64,000 nucleotides of DNA from Flavobacterium gilvum (GTDB lineage: Bacteria > Bacteroidota > Bacteroidia > Flavobacteriales > Flavobacteriaceae), in assembly GCF_001761465.1 (NCBI RefSeq), contig NZ_CP017479.1, positions 806,001-870,000 on the forward strand, given 5' to 3'. Made by a program: the position numbers and the translations under genes. Every line of letters starts with the position of its first letter. The stretch's first letter is position 1. Below are positions 15,351 to 24,633 of the stretch, piece by piece. Under the pieces are notes generated by a model. It was not told where the DNA came from and did no database searches. It saw only the letters and a list, made by a program, of their open reading frames with translations.

Positions 15351-16382
15351 TTATTTATTTTCGTTAAATAAATTCAGTTTGTTTACCCAGCTTGTTTTTC
15401 TTTCCAGGAAGAAAACATCCACAAACAACAATACAAACCCAAATCCTAAAAACCATTGAAATTGTGATTGGAAATCGGCCATTTGCGTAGCTTCAAATTC
15501 TGTTTTTTGAATTTTATCCAATGCCGCTTTTATATATTCCAAAACTTCTTTGGTATTATTTCCGTATACATAACCTCCTTTTGTCGCCTTCCCGATTGCC
15601 TCCAAATTTTTGGCATCGAGTTTTGTCACAACAATATTTCCTTCGTTGTCTCTTTTATAACTTTCGACAACTCCATTTCTTTTCAAAGGAATAGTGCCTC
15701 CTTTTTCGGTTCCAACTCCTATGGTTATAATTTTTATCCCTAGCTTATTGGCCTCTTCGGCAGCGGCTTCGGCTCCTTCAGAGTGGTCTTCTCCGTCTGA
15801 AATCATTATCAACAACTTGCTCGTTTTTTTGTCATCAAAAAAAGTAGCCGATGTTTTGATGGCTTCATCAAGTGATGTTCCTACGGATGAAACCATATCG
15901 GTATTTGTGCTTTGTAGAAACATTTTGGCAACACTATAATCAGTCGTGATGGGCAGCACCGGAAAAGCGTTTCCTGCATAAGCCACAATTCCTATTCTGT
16001 CATTCCCCAACTGATTAATAATTTGTGATACGATTTGTTTGCTTTTTTCCAAACGACTTGGAGCAACATCTTCACAAAGCATACTTTTGGAAACATCCAA
16101 TGCAAATACAATGTCGATTCCTTCCCTTTTTACAGTCTCCACCTTGGTACCAATTTTAGGGTTTACCAATCCTAAAATCAAGGCTATTAATCCCAAAAGC
16201 AAAACGGTCAATTTCAAAAAAGGCTTAAAAACAGAGCGTTCAGGGCTTAGTCTTTTGATTACTTCTAAATCTCCAAACTCACGTTGTTTCTTTCTTTTCC
16301 AATATAAATTAAACAGGAAAAGTACCGCCACAACTGGCAATATAAAAAGAAGGTATAAATATTTTGATTCGTCTAATTCCAT
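15351..16382 (-). CDS. batB: BatB, VWA-domain membrane protein
   Basis: 343 residues. Two N-terminal membrane helices (about 7-27 and 56-75), a von Willebrand factor A domain (about 88-290) with the MIDAS motif DVSKSM, later Thr and Asp in SDGEDHSEG, and a C-terminal membrane helix (about 312-330). The VWA domain faces the periplasm in current models and binds a divalent metal. It is paralogous to BatA. Confidence 0.92.
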   Translation of the reverse strand: MELDESKYLYLLFILPVVAVLFLFNLYWKRKKQREFGDLEVIKRLSPERSVFKPFLKLTVLLLGLIALILGLVNPKIGTKVETVKREGIDIVFALDVSKSMLCEDVAPSRLEKSKQIVSQIINQLGNDRIGIVAYAGNAFPVLPITTDYSVAKMFLQSTNTDMVSSVGTSLDEAIKTSATFFDDKKTSKLLIMISDGEDHSEGAEAAAEEANKLGIKIITIGVGTEKGGTIPLKRNGVVESYKRDNEGNIVVTKLDAKNLEAIGKATKGGYVYGNNTKEVLEYIKAALDKIQKTEFEATQMADFQSQFQWFLGFGFVLLFVDVFFLERKTSWVNKLNLFNENK

Positions 16383-16447
16383 TTTATTTAACCACTAAGG
16401 TCACTAAGTTTTCACTAAGTTCACAAAATTAATTGTAAAACTATCTT
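16383..16447. repeat. Repeat words on the batB side of the GxxExxY gene
   Basis: The spacer holds three degenerate copies of CACTAAG (TTTAACCACTAAGGTCACTA and following). On the other flank (16855-16900) the minus strand reads TTAAACACAAAGTACACAGA, a loosely mirrored version, so the gene at 16448-16828 lies between degenerate inverted arms. Confidence 0.4.
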
Positions 16448-16828
16448 TTATAAAGTTCCATTTATTACTCTTTTAACACCATTCTTCAATAAATTAACAT
16501 TGAAATTAATTAACAATCCTAATTTACAATTTGACAATCTTAAGTAAGTTAACAGCTGAGCCAAATGAACATCATTCAAGGCCTCAACAGATTTAATCTC
16601 AACAATAAATTTATTTTCGATAATAATATCTATTCTATATCCTGCATCCAGTTTCACATCTTCATAAACCAGAGGTAATTGCTTTTGCTTCTCAATTTTT
16701 AAATTGTGCTTTTTTAACTCATAAAACAAACATTCTTCATAAGCACTTTCCAATAAACCTGGCCCCAAAACCTGATGAACTTTTAATGCACTTTCAAAAA
16801 CAATTTTTGATATATCGTTTTCGCTCAT
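16448..16828 (-). CDS. GxxExxY protein
   Basis: 126 residues with the family-naming motif GLLESAY at about 23-29 (HQVLGPGLLESAYEECLFYEL) and a C-terminal PD-(D/E)xK-like core (DIIIENKFIVEIKSVEAL at about 68-85), which suggests a nuclease-like fold. Function is not established. It interrupts the bat operon between batA and batB in the same orientation and is unrelated to aerotolerance as far as known. Both spacers around it are made of degenerate repeat words, suggesting insertion as a unit. Confidence 0.85.
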   Translation of the reverse strand: MSENDISKIVFESALKVHQVLGPGLLESAYEECLFYELKKHNLKIEKQKQLPLVYEDVKLDAGYRIDIIIENKFIVEIKSVEALNDVHLAQLLTYLRLSNCKLGLLINFNVNLLKNGVKRVINGTL

Positions 16829-16898
16829 ATTTATTTTGGCTTTTTATTTCGTTTACTTTGTGCCCTTTGCGCATTCTCTGTGTACTTTGTGTTTAAGC

Positions 16899-17900
16899 CT
16901 ATAAAAAACTTCTATACACAGTGTTGCGTAAACCTATTTCCAATAATAGTAAAAACCCGGCAATTAAAGCAAAAGGTCTGAATTTTTCGTCATAATCATA
17001 GAATTTTAATTCTTCTATTTCGGTGGTTTCCAATTTATTGATTTCGTGATAAATCTGTGCTAATTTATCATTGCTCGTGGCTCTAAAATATTTACCACCT
17101 GTTTTTCTGGCAATGCTTTTCATTAGTTGTTCATCAATCTCCACCTTCATCATTCGGAAAATCAATTGTCCGTTTGGCCCAAGTGCATACGGTGATTCTG
17201 CCATTCCATTGGTTCCAATTCCGATAGTGTACACTTTGATTCCGAATTGCTGTGCGATGTCCGAAGCAGTGTCTGGCTCGATAAATCCGGCGTTATTAAC
17301 ACCATCTGTCATCAGAATAATCACCTTACTTTTGGCTTTACTGTCTTTCAGACGGTTTACGGCGGTGGCCAATCCCATCCCGATTCCCGTTCCATCCACC
17401 AAAATATTATCATACTTTATACTTTTGATAGCTTCCTGAATAACGGCTTTGTCGCTTGTAACCGGGGATTTGGTATATGCTTCAGAAGCATAAACCACCA
17501 ATCCTATTCTGTCGTTTGGTCGTTCATCCACAAAATCGGCTGCAATACTTTTTAGCGCTTGCATTCGATCTGGTTTAAAATCCCTAGCCAACATACTCCC
17601 AGAGACGTCAATTGCTAAAACGATATCGATTCCCTTCGTAGTTTTTGTTTTATTGCTAATGTCAACCGTTCTGGGTCTTGCCAATGCTATGATCAAAAAA
17701 GACAATGCCAATAATCGTAAAACGTCCAATCCTGGTTTTAATTTTGTCAACAAAGATTCTGATCCTTTGAATCCTTGAAGCGAACTTATTTTTAGTGTCG
17801 CCGATTGTTGATTTCTTTTCCAAACAAGCCAAACAATAGCCAATGGTATTAAAAGAAACAACCAAAAAAATTCCGGATTTAAAAAGGTTATTTTTTCCAT
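16899..17900 (-). CDS. batA: BatA, VWA-domain membrane protein
   Basis: 333 residues: N-terminal membrane helices (about 12-28 and 57-76), a VWA domain (about 88-290) with the MIDAS motif DVSGSM and MTDGVNNAG, and a C-terminal membrane segment (about 308-325). The start overlaps the stop of the upstream 540-residue gene by one base (TAATG), indicating tight translational coupling. Paralogue of batB. Confidence 0.92.
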   Translation of the reverse strand: MEKITFLNPEFFWLFLLIPLAIVWLVWKRNQQSATLKISSLQGFKGSESLLTKLKPGLDVLRLLALSFLIIALARPRTVDISNKTKTTKGIDIVLAIDVSGSMLARDFKPDRMQALKSIAADFVDERPNDRIGLVVYASEAYTKSPVTSDKAVIQEAIKSIKYDNILVDGTGIGMGLATAVNRLKDSKAKSKVIILMTDGVNNAGFIEPDTASDIAQQFGIKVYTIGIGTNGMAESPYALGPNGQLIFRMMKVEIDEQLMKSIARKTGGKYFRATSNDKLAQIYHEINKLETTEIEELKFYDYDEKFRPFALIAGFLLLLEIGLRNTVYRSFL

Positions 17901-19522
17901 TAGTTACCTGCTAATTTAAGTTCTACAGAATTCATCACTCGGTCCGTCAATTCCGTTGCATATCGATCCCCTTCTTCATGAAGAATCATAATTTGCTGTA
18001 ATCCGCCTGCTTGACCAAAAAGCAGAATTTCATAATACATTTTGGTGCTGGATTGACTATTCCCGTCAATTCTTGTAAAAGTTCCGTATCCTTTTTTACC
18101 CGTTATACCACTATTGGTCTGGAAATCCTCTTCTTTTACAATCATATTTTGTGCGCCTTGAGTCTCCAATATTTTCAAAGAACTTTCAATACCTTTGGAC
18201 AAATCAAGTGTTGTCTCCTGTTTGAATTTCATTGTAGAAACCATGATGTAAAAATTATCCAACAGGCTTCCATACCCAAAAGACTGCATCTCTTTTATAA
18301 GTGCCATTCCGTCTTTTGGTAATGTTTTGGTTAAATCGATTCGTTTTAAAACCTTTGGCGCTTCTATGACAACACCTGGATTTCCATACTCACTTTTAAC
18401 CCATTCTCCCTCAACCAATTCTTTCGTCGGATGTCCAAGAATATTATCTTTTACATAATTAAATCCTTTGGTTACAACAAAGAAAAATGTAGTGGCAAAC
18501 AATAAGAAAACAACAGAACCAACAGCAATTGCTATACGTTGGTTTCTTTTTTTCTTAAGCATGATTTGGATTTGCTTTTGTCTTTGAGCTTCATTCAATA
18601 TGGAATCTTCCTCAATTGGAACTTCTACAGGAATGGCTTCATCAAGTGTCAAAATCGCTTTTTGAATTTTATTTCTATCTTCGGTGATTTCAAATTCCAA
18701 AGGTTTTGACTTGGCAAATTTCACTAAATCGGCCTGTTTCAAAACGGTAAATAAATTATCGATTGTCTCTTGCGAAAGCTTCATTTTTTTCTTTTGCGAA
18801 GCTGCTTTAAGTCCTTCAATCAATTCTGAAGTGGTGCTTTCCATCGCTGGAATTTCAATGGCTTCTTCAATATAATTTCGAGTAATATCTGTCAATTCAC
18901 TGTAATAAGCCTTCACCTCTCCGTGTTGCCAAAGTTCTTTTTTCTCTAAAGTATTGAGTAAACTTGTGGCTTTTTCGATAGGTGTTTTATAAACTTCCTC
19001 TTCGATTTTTTTCTTTTGACGGATTTTGGTATACCAATAAATAAAAGCTCCAATTCCTAAAATCAATAGGATTGCTAAAAGATATTTCCACCAATCACTG
19101 GATTCCTGAACTTTGACAATATCCTTGATGTCAAACATTTTTTGTTTCAACGTATCCACCTGAATATTGGCAACCTCAACTTTTATCGAATCCGATAAAA
19201 ACTCCTTATTGTTTATTAAAATTTTAATGCTTGGAATGGTGTATCTTCCCGAATCAAATTGGGTCAAACCATATTTTTTAATCAATTCGTATCGGTCGTC
19301 TTTTTTTACAGTATCAACAGGATATGATTGGATTACCTCAAGCGCGCCAATGGTTCTTAGTTTTGGGAAAACAACTTTGGATAAGGTATCAACAGACGTT
19401 TTTAAAGTCAGTTTGAACTCGGCTCCAATTTTATTCTTTGTAGTATCAATGCTGGTAACTACTTTTTGCTGTGCAAAAACAGCAGTAGTAAACAGTAGGT
19501 ATATCAGTATTTTTCTTAACAT
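17900..19522 (-). CDS. Two-TM Bat-operon protein (BatD/DUF4381-like)
   Basis: 540 residues. Signal peptide (1-17), a short beta-rich periplasmic domain (about 20-140, similar in style to BatD N-termini), a membrane helix (about 146-166), a cytoplasmic helical region (about 170-330), a second membrane helix (about 336-356) and a C-terminal domain of about 185 residues (VEGEWVKSEYGNPGVVIEAP...) that I do not recognise. Its position between DUF58 and batA matches uncharacterised proteins of flavobacterial bat operons. It probably belongs to the same membrane complex. Confidence 0.75.
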   Translation of the reverse strand: MLRKILIYLLFTTAVFAQQKVVTSIDTTKNKIGAEFKLTLKTSVDTLSKVVFPKLRTIGALEVIQSYPVDTVKKDDRYELIKKYGLTQFDSGRYTIPSIKILINNKEFLSDSIKVEVANIQVDTLKQKMFDIKDIVKVQESSDWWKYLLAILLILGIGAFIYWYTKIRQKKKIEEEVYKTPIEKATSLLNTLEKKELWQHGEVKAYYSELTDITRNYIEEAIEIPAMESTTSELIEGLKAASQKKKMKLSQETIDNLFTVLKQADLVKFAKSKPLEFEITEDRNKIQKAILTLDEAIPVEVPIEEDSILNEAQRQKQIQIMLKKKRNQRIAIAVGSVVFLLFATTFFFVVTKGFNYVKDNILGHPTKELVEGEWVKSEYGNPGVVIEAPKVLKRIDLTKTLPKDGMALIKEMQSFGYGSLLDNFYIMVSTMKFKQETTLDLSKGIESSLKILETQGAQNMIVKEEDFQTNSGITGKKGYGTFTRIDGNSQSSTKMYYEILLFGQAGGLQQIMILHEEGDRYATELTDRVMNSVELKLAGN

Positions 19523-19558
19523 TAATTACGGGGAATTTTTATTTTTGATTTTAGATTT

Positions 19559-20105
19559 CGGATTAACGATTTTAGATTTTAGATTTTAGATTTTACTTCG
19601 AACGAAAATTGTTTTTTAATCCAAAAAGTACATTATTTCAAATTTGTTTTTGCTGTTTTTATACTTGTCACGAAAATAGAAATCAACTCATTTACTTCTG
19701 TTTTTGCCATCATTAAATTATTTAAATCAGATGTTAAACTTGATTTTTCAACTATTCTTAGACACACGAAAGTTTCTCTTAATTCTTTTAAACAAATACC
19801 CATTTTATGAATAAAGTCTTTTGTGCTTTCTGCGCTCTGAGCCTCACCATAATTTAATGCAGGCGAAGTTCCAGATCGAATGATTTGCCCTCCTAAATGA
19901 TTGCCAGCGTAGTTTCCTTTAAACATACTTGCCACGATTATTATATTAGCTGCAAAATCTATTAATCTGTTTTCAAGCTCTTGTTTATTCATTTAATATC
20001 ATTTATCAAAATTCATTTTCTGAAGTTAATCCCAAAATATCTGAAATCAAAAATCAAACCTTTTTATAAGTTCCAACAAATCTGAAATCAAAAATCGTTA
20101 ATCTG
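19559..20105. mobile_element. Inverted-repeat-bounded unit carrying a four-helix-bundle gene
   Basis: 19559-19585 and 20079-20105 are reverse complements with four mismatches over 27 bp, sharing GATTAACGATTTT and mirrored GATTT words. They enclose only the S23 gene at 19633-19992. The same words occur without cargo at 31838-31869 and 43070-43178. The arms resemble terminal inverted repeats of a non-autonomous unit; no target duplication was identified. Confidence 0.5.
19633..19992 (-). CDS. Four-helix-bundle (S23 / 23S intervening-sequence) protein
   Basis: 119 residues, all helical, with the family layout: an N-terminal helix (RLIDFAANIIIVASMF), then NHLGGQIIRSGTSPALNYGEAQSAESTKDFIHKMGICLKELRE and a final helix. 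Relatives occur as proteins encoded in 23S rRNA intervening sequences and as free-standing genes; function unknown. It interrupts the bat operon between DUF58 and the BatD-like gene, in the operon's direction. The gene at 54081 is a second, diverged member inside the suf operon. Confidence 0.85.
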   Translation of the reverse strand: MNKQELENRLIDFAANIIIVASMFKGNYAGNHLGGQIIRSGTSPALNYGEAQSAESTKDFIHKMGICLKELRETFVCLRIVEKSSLTSDLNNLMMAKTEVNELISIFVTSIKTAKTNLK

Positions 20106-20118
20106 AAATCACAAATCA

Positions 20119-20982
20119 TTATCTCGATTTAAAATAGCCTAACAATTTGGTCACATAACTTTCATCCACTCTTGTATTCACAACTCCTGCGCCCGATTTA
20201 CTGAAAGTTTCCTTGAAATATTGAACATTATCATGGTAGAATTTTTCATAATTCATTCGAACCGATTTGGAGCCCGTATTAATCAATCGGGTTTCTCCGG
20301 TTTCGGCATCAAGCATCGGCACCATCCCTAAGTTTGGCATTTTTTGCTCTCTAATATCATAGACACGAATACCTGTAATGTCATGTTTCTTCGAAGCTAT
20401 TTTCAATGTATGTTCGTAATCTCCCGACATGAAATCGGAAATAACAAACACAATGGCTTTCTTTTTTTGTGTTCCCGACAAAAATTTCAAGGCTTGTGCG
20501 ATATCTGTTTTGTAACTTTTGGGTTCAAATTCTATCAATTCCCGTATGATACGCAACACGTGCGACCTTCCTTTTTTTGGCGGAATATACAATTCTATTT
20601 GGTCCGAAAACAAAATCAATCCAATTTTATCATTGTTTTGAGTAGCCGAAAAAGACATTGTCGCAGCTATTTCGGTGACAATTTCTCTCTTAAACTGATT
20701 CTTGGAACCAAAACTTTCTGAACCCGAAATATCAACCATCAACATCATGGTTAATTCTCTTTCTTCCTCAAAAACTTTGACATGCGCTTCGTTGTAACGT
20801 GCGGTTACATTCCAATCGATAGCACGAATATCATCACCAAACTGATACTGACGCACCTCACTAAAAGTCATTCCACGCCCTTTGAACGAAGTATGGTATT
20901 CTCCCGAAAAGATATGATCGCTCAGCCTTCGGGTTTTGATTTCTATTTTGCGTACTTTTTTTAAAAGCTCTTTTGTATCCAT
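20119..20982 (-). CDS. DUF58 domain protein
   Basis: 287 residues with the DUF58 signature GRGMTFSEVRQYQFGDDIRAIDWNVTAR (about 35-62) and a VWA-like core beginning LMVDISGSESFG (about 82-93). No membrane segment. DUF58 proteins are typically encoded with MoxR ATPases and VWA proteins and may be their clients; the activity is unknown. It lies directly downstream of moxR. Confidence 0.9.
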   Translation of the reverse strand: MDTKELLKKVRKIEIKTRRLSDHIFSGEYHTSFKGRGMTFSEVRQYQFGDDIRAIDWNVTARYNEAHVKVFEEERELTMMLMVDISGSESFGSKNQFKREIVTEIAATMSFSATQNNDKIGLILFSDQIELYIPPKKGRSHVLRIIRELIEFEPKSYKTDIAQALKFLSGTQKKKAIVFVISDFMSGDYEHTLKIASKKHDITGIRVYDIREQKMPNLGMVPMLDAETGETRLINTGSKSVRMNYEKFYHDNVQYFKETFSKSGAGVVNTRVDESYVTKLLGYFKSR

Positions 20983-20986
20983 TTTT

Positions 20987-21063
20987 AATTTGTTTAAAGT
21001 TTAAAAGTTTAAGGTTTCAAGTCCGTTTTAAACAACTTGAAACTTTAAACATTAAACAAATTT
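20987..21063. repeat. Cargo-free inverted repeat between moxR and the DUF58 gene
   Basis: AATTTGTTTAAAGTTTAAAA (20987-) and its continuation to 21021 mirror 21036-21063 (CTTGAAACTTTAAACATTAA...). The element fills the whole spacer. Same vocabulary as the arms around the S23 gene in the suf operon. Confidence 0.65.
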
Positions 21064-22068
21064 TTAAGGTACTTCGATTTCGTTTATGATTTTATTGATA
21101 ATGTCAACAGATGTAATATTTTCGGCTTCGGCTTCATAAGTAACACCGATTCTATGACGTAAAATATCATGAACTACGGCACGTACATCTTCAGGAATTA
21201 CATAACCGCGACGTTTAATAAACGCATAACATTTTGCAGCAGTCGCCAAGTTAATACTTCCACGTGGTGATGCTCCAAAACTGATTAAAGGTTTTAAATC
21301 TGCCAATTTATATTTCTCTGGGTAACGTGTGGCAAATATAATGTCTAAGATGTATTTCTCGATTTTTTCGTCCATGTAAACCTCACGAACCGCTTCTTGG
21401 GCACGCAAAATTTGATCTACAGAAACTACCTGATTTACTTTGTCGTAGCTTCCTTTTAGGTTTTGACGAATAACCAAACGCTCGTCTTCCATTTTTGGAT
21501 AATCGATAACTGTTTTTAACATAAAACGATCGACTTGTGCTTCTGGCAATTGGTAAGTTCCTTCTTGCTCAATTGGGTTTTGAGTTGCTAGTACCAAAAA
21601 AGGTTTGTCTAATTTGAAGGTGCTGTCACCAATGGTCACTTGCTTTTCCTGCATCGCTTCCAGCAAAGCTGATTGTACTTTGGCAGGAGCACGGTTAATC
21701 TCATCAGCAAGAACGAAATTGGCAAAAATTGGTCCTTTTTTGATTGAGAACTCGTTTTGCTTAATATTATAAATCATGGTTCCAATAACATCGGCTGGCA
21801 ACAAGTCGGGAGTAAACTGGATTCTGCTGAAAGATCCGTGAATAGCCTGTGACAGCGTATTGATGGCTAACGTTTTTGCCAATCCGGGAACCCCTTCCAA
21901 CAAAATATGTCCCTGGCCCAACAATCCGATCAACAGTCTCTCGACCATATGTTTTTGCCCCACAATAACTTTGTTCATTTCCATAGTGAGGAGGTCTATA
22001 AAAGCACTCTCTCTTTCTATTTTTTCATTGATTGCTCTAATGTCTAAAGTCGTTGTATTTTCTTCCAT
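21064..22068 (-). CDS. moxR: MoxR-type AAA+ ATPase
   Basis: 334 residues. Walker A GVPGLAKT at 59-66, Walker B region LADEINRAPAKVQSALLEAM (about 119-138), sensor ATQNPIEQEGTYQLPEAQ and the C-terminal AAA lid. MoxR ATPases act as chaperones that assemble or activate partners, often VWA proteins. It is the first gene of the bat operon, read leftward through DUF58, BatD-like, batA, batB, batC, batD and batE. Confidence 0.95.
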   Translation of the reverse strand: MEENTTTLDIRAINEKIERESAFIDLLTMEMNKVIVGQKHMVERLLIGLLGQGHILLEGVPGLAKTLAINTLSQAIHGSFSRIQFTPDLLPADVIGTMIYNIKQNEFSIKKGPIFANFVLADEINRAPAKVQSALLEAMQEKQVTIGDSTFKLDKPFLVLATQNPIEQEGTYQLPEAQVDRFMLKTVIDYPKMEDERLVIRQNLKGSYDKVNQVVSVDQILRAQEAVREVYMDEKIEKYILDIIFATRYPEKYKLADLKPLISFGASPRGSINLATAAKCYAFIKRRGYVIPEDVRAVVHDILRHRIGVTYEAEAENITSVDIINKIINEIEVP

Positions 22069-22470
22069 CTGTTTATATTTATGCTGTAGTTTTTTTGTCT
22101 GGTTTATTTAACGGTGCAAATTGAATTTTTTTTTAGACGTATGATGTTAAAAAATGGTTAAAACTTCTGTCAACAAACTAATTTTAAGGACGAATTATGA
22201 TAGTATTTGCCTATTTTTAAGAACAATTTAATACAAAAATTAAATAGGAAGATTTCCCTAAAAAATTAAAAGCGAAACTACCAAAATAAAACCATCAGAA
22301 AAATTCCATTTTTCAAAATTATTTAGGCACAATGACTTGGAAAAACTGGGGCAAAAACCGTAAAACATTTCAAATGATTTAGCTGATGAATGTTTGCTTT
22401 CAAAACAGAATTAGTTAAAATGAAAACAGCCCCAAATGTAGGAGCTGTTGATATTTTTTAAGATAATTTT
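22069..22470. other. Gap between moxR and the DUF4382 gene
   Basis: No gene seen. Near the moxR end, TGCAAATTGA (22115-22124) reads TCAATTTGCA on the minus strand, one base off a TAnnTTTG box, and is the best moxR promoter candidate. The far end holds the terminator of the DUF4382 gene. The middle is plain AT-rich sequence. Confidence 0.5.
22425..22449 (-). terminator. Terminator of the DUF4382 gene
   Basis: On the minus strand AACAGCTCC pairs with GGGGCTGTT (one G-U pair) across a 7-nt loop and runs into TTCATTTT, 22 nt beyond the stop codon. Confidence 0.7.
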
Positions 22471-23313
22471 TTATTGACTTGGAAGCAAAATAGTATTACC
22501 TGCATTAGTGGTTTTTCCGTCACTTACAATAATATCCGGAATTGTAACTTCAATGTAACCTGATAAAGGGTCGGGAGTAAATTTAACATCATACATACCA
22601 GCAGGAATTCCATTAATTTGATAAACACCTTGTTCATTAACATAAGCCGATATTTCACTATTATTGAACATTACTGATGCCTTAACTTTATAACCCAAAG
22701 GGGTGACTGTTCCTGTTATGCTACCCAAACTGACAGTGGCAAAGACCCTAATCACAGGATTAAGATTAAAATTTCCCGAATTCCCTGCTTTCACAATCGA
22801 TTTGTCAACATCAAAATCCAAGGTAAAATCATAGGATGTATTCGGTTCCAATAACTCATCAACTACTAATTTTAGACCAGATTGATCTGCACTTGGAGTA
22901 TTCAACGGGTAAGTAACTCCATTTTTAACAATAGTATTATTTTCTCCAAGCAATAATCTAATTTGACCCAAACGACCCGATGGAATTAAGGTATCGGCAA
23001 CCAATGCGCTAAAACCACCTGTAAGACTCATAATGTTGTACATAACCGGTTCAGTAGCAACACCTATACTTACCCATCCACCATCATCACTCGGATCTAA
23101 GTTACTTTTTATCAAAACATCAACCACCTCCAGATTGACCTCGTCATAATCTCCTGGTGCATCTGTTAATCTAATTTCAATTTTTGAATTTCCTGCAGTT
23201 GGTTGAGCAGGAAGACCAGAAAAAGATTCATCGCTATTGTCACAAGCGGTAAGGAACAAAATTAACAATATAATTATGGGGCAAATAGACGTATAACCTT
23301 TAATATTTTTCAT
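22471..23313 (-). CDS. DUF4382 domain lipoprotein
   Basis: 280 residues from the ATG at 23311-23313; an upstream in-frame start at 23337 would place eight extra residues before the signal sequence. A lipoprotein signal ends in LTAC (Cys24). The DUF4382 domain follows (KIEIRLTDAPGDYDEVNLEVVDVLI at about 47-71), then a carboxypeptidase-regulatory-like beta domain (about 190-275, GSITGTVTPLGYKVKASVMF). Probably surface- or periplasm-facing and anchored to the outer membrane; function unknown. Confidence 0.85.
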   Translation of the reverse strand: MKNIKGYTSICPIIILLILFLTACDNSDESFSGLPAQPTAGNSKIEIRLTDAPGDYDEVNLEVVDVLIKSNLDPSDDGGWVSIGVATEPVMYNIMSLTGGFSALVADTLIPSGRLGQIRLLLGENNTIVKNGVTYPLNTPSADQSGLKLVVDELLEPNTSYDFTLDFDVDKSIVKAGNSGNFNLNPVIRVFATVSLGSITGTVTPLGYKVKASVMFNNSEISAYVNEQGVYQINGIPAGMYDVKFTPDPLSGYIEVTIPDIIVSDGKTTNAGNTILLPSQ

Positions 23314-23493
23314 ATATTTAAAAGTTAAATTGAACAAAAAACCATAATTTTAGTTGAACATATTGCTACAAAATTCAAAAAATGATACGTTTATATCATT
23401 TTTTAGACTTGTTAAAGGACTAGTTGAAATTAATGATTAAATACTTGAAACACAACTATTTAACTTTTATTTAGAACATAAAAATTCACAGCA

Positions 23494-24633
23494 ATGATTA
23501 ACAAGCGTCTTCTTATAAAAAATTTACTAGCTCATAATGATGAGTGTAGTTTTTATGACAAAAAAAGACAGCTTAATTTGCATTCGAGAGAAGGAAAAGC
23601 CAAGTTTCTGAAGCACATTTGTGCCCTGTCCAATTCAAACCCAACCAATAACTCCTATATAGTTGTGGGGGTCGAAGACGAAAGCAATCAAATAGTAGGA
23701 GATGATTTTTTTGATGACAGCAGGATTCAGAATTTGGTAAATGCTTTTCTTGAGAATCCACCCAAAATCCAATATGAAAACGTTCCTTTCCCTAATTTGC
23801 CAAAAGACAAAGTCGTAGGACTGGTAACCATAAAACCAAACAGTAAAACTTCTTATTTTAAAAAAGGAATTCACACCATTCCTATTAATACAGTTTTCAT
23901 CCGCCGCGGCAGCAATACAATGCCTGTCGAAGATGAAGTCGAAAAAAGCCATCAAAATACTGAAACCGTTATCGGCATCGAAAACAATTCTAGAAACAGC
24001 ATCAAACATACTCTTGACGGTGTGATTGATTTTATGAATTTTCGACACAAAGACATGGCGCCAAAATATAATGTCTTCAAAGAATTATTTGTCATTTGCT
24101 GGGCCGGAATCGAAAAAAAATCAAGAAACAAAACCTTTCTGTCTAGGGTTGACATTGAGTTGATTAACGAACAAATCAAATTATTTTATTCTGCGCAGGA
24201 TGTGGTAGAAATTACCTATGACGATGATAGCTTTACAATTATCGAATATGTTCCTTTGGGCTTGAATGATAGGACCAGTTACTATCCTCTTGAACTGCAA
24301 ACCATTCGTTTTCATGATAACGGTTATTATAAAATTGACCGGAAAATGCTTTTTGAACCGCCCGAATACAATAAGAAAATGTTGTATCACATTTATAATT
24401 CGAATATGGCGTTACTCAATAAACTGGAAAAAAACATCAAATTATCTGATCGGGAGAGGAAAGATCTAGATCATTTACCATCTACTTTTATGATTTGTTA
24501 CCTCAACAGTTTTGAAGATGCCAAACAAAAATTAATTGATGCCAAAGAATTATTAAAACCATTTCCGCAAGTCTATCTTTCATTTAAAGAAGCATTGCGA
24601 ATCCTAAGGAAAATGAAATATGATGTGCAATAA
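23494..24633 (+). CDS. AlbA_2 (Schlafen-type) domain protein
   Basis: 379 residues, cytoplasmic. The N-terminal AlbA_2 domain covers about 10-150 (HSREGKAKFLKHICALSNSN, YIVVGVEDESNQIVG, FIRRGSNTMPVEDEVEKSH), annotated elsewhere as ATP- or nucleic-acid-binding. The remaining about 225 residues are not a family I recognise. Schlafen-type AlbA_2 proteins have been tied to RNA/DNA binding and sometimes to defence, but nothing nearby points to that here. Divergent from the DUF4382 gene. Confidence 0.8.
   Translation: MINKRLLIKNLLAHNDECSFYDKKRQLNLHSREGKAKFLKHICALSNSNPTNNSYIVVGVEDESNQIVGDDFFDDSRIQNLVNAFLENPPKIQYENVPFPNLPKDKVVGLVTIKPNSKTSYFKKGIHTIPINTVFIRRGSNTMPVEDEVEKSHQNTETVIGIENNSRNSIKHTLDGVIDFMNFRHKDMAPKYNVFKELFVICWAGIEKKSRNKTFLSRVDIELINEQIKLFYSAQDVVEITYDDDSFTIIEYVPLGLNDRTSYYPLELQTIRFHDNGYYKIDRKMLFEPPEYNKKMLYHIYNSNMALLNKLEKNIKLSDRERKDLDHLPSTFMICYLNSFEDAKQKLIDAKELLKPFPQVYLSFKEALRILRKMKYDVQ

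Noticed and set aside
23494..24633. AlbA_2 protein as part of a defence island
   Set aside because: The neighbours (lipoprotein, phosphoesterase) show no nuclease, methylase or toxin genes, so a defence role is unsupported.
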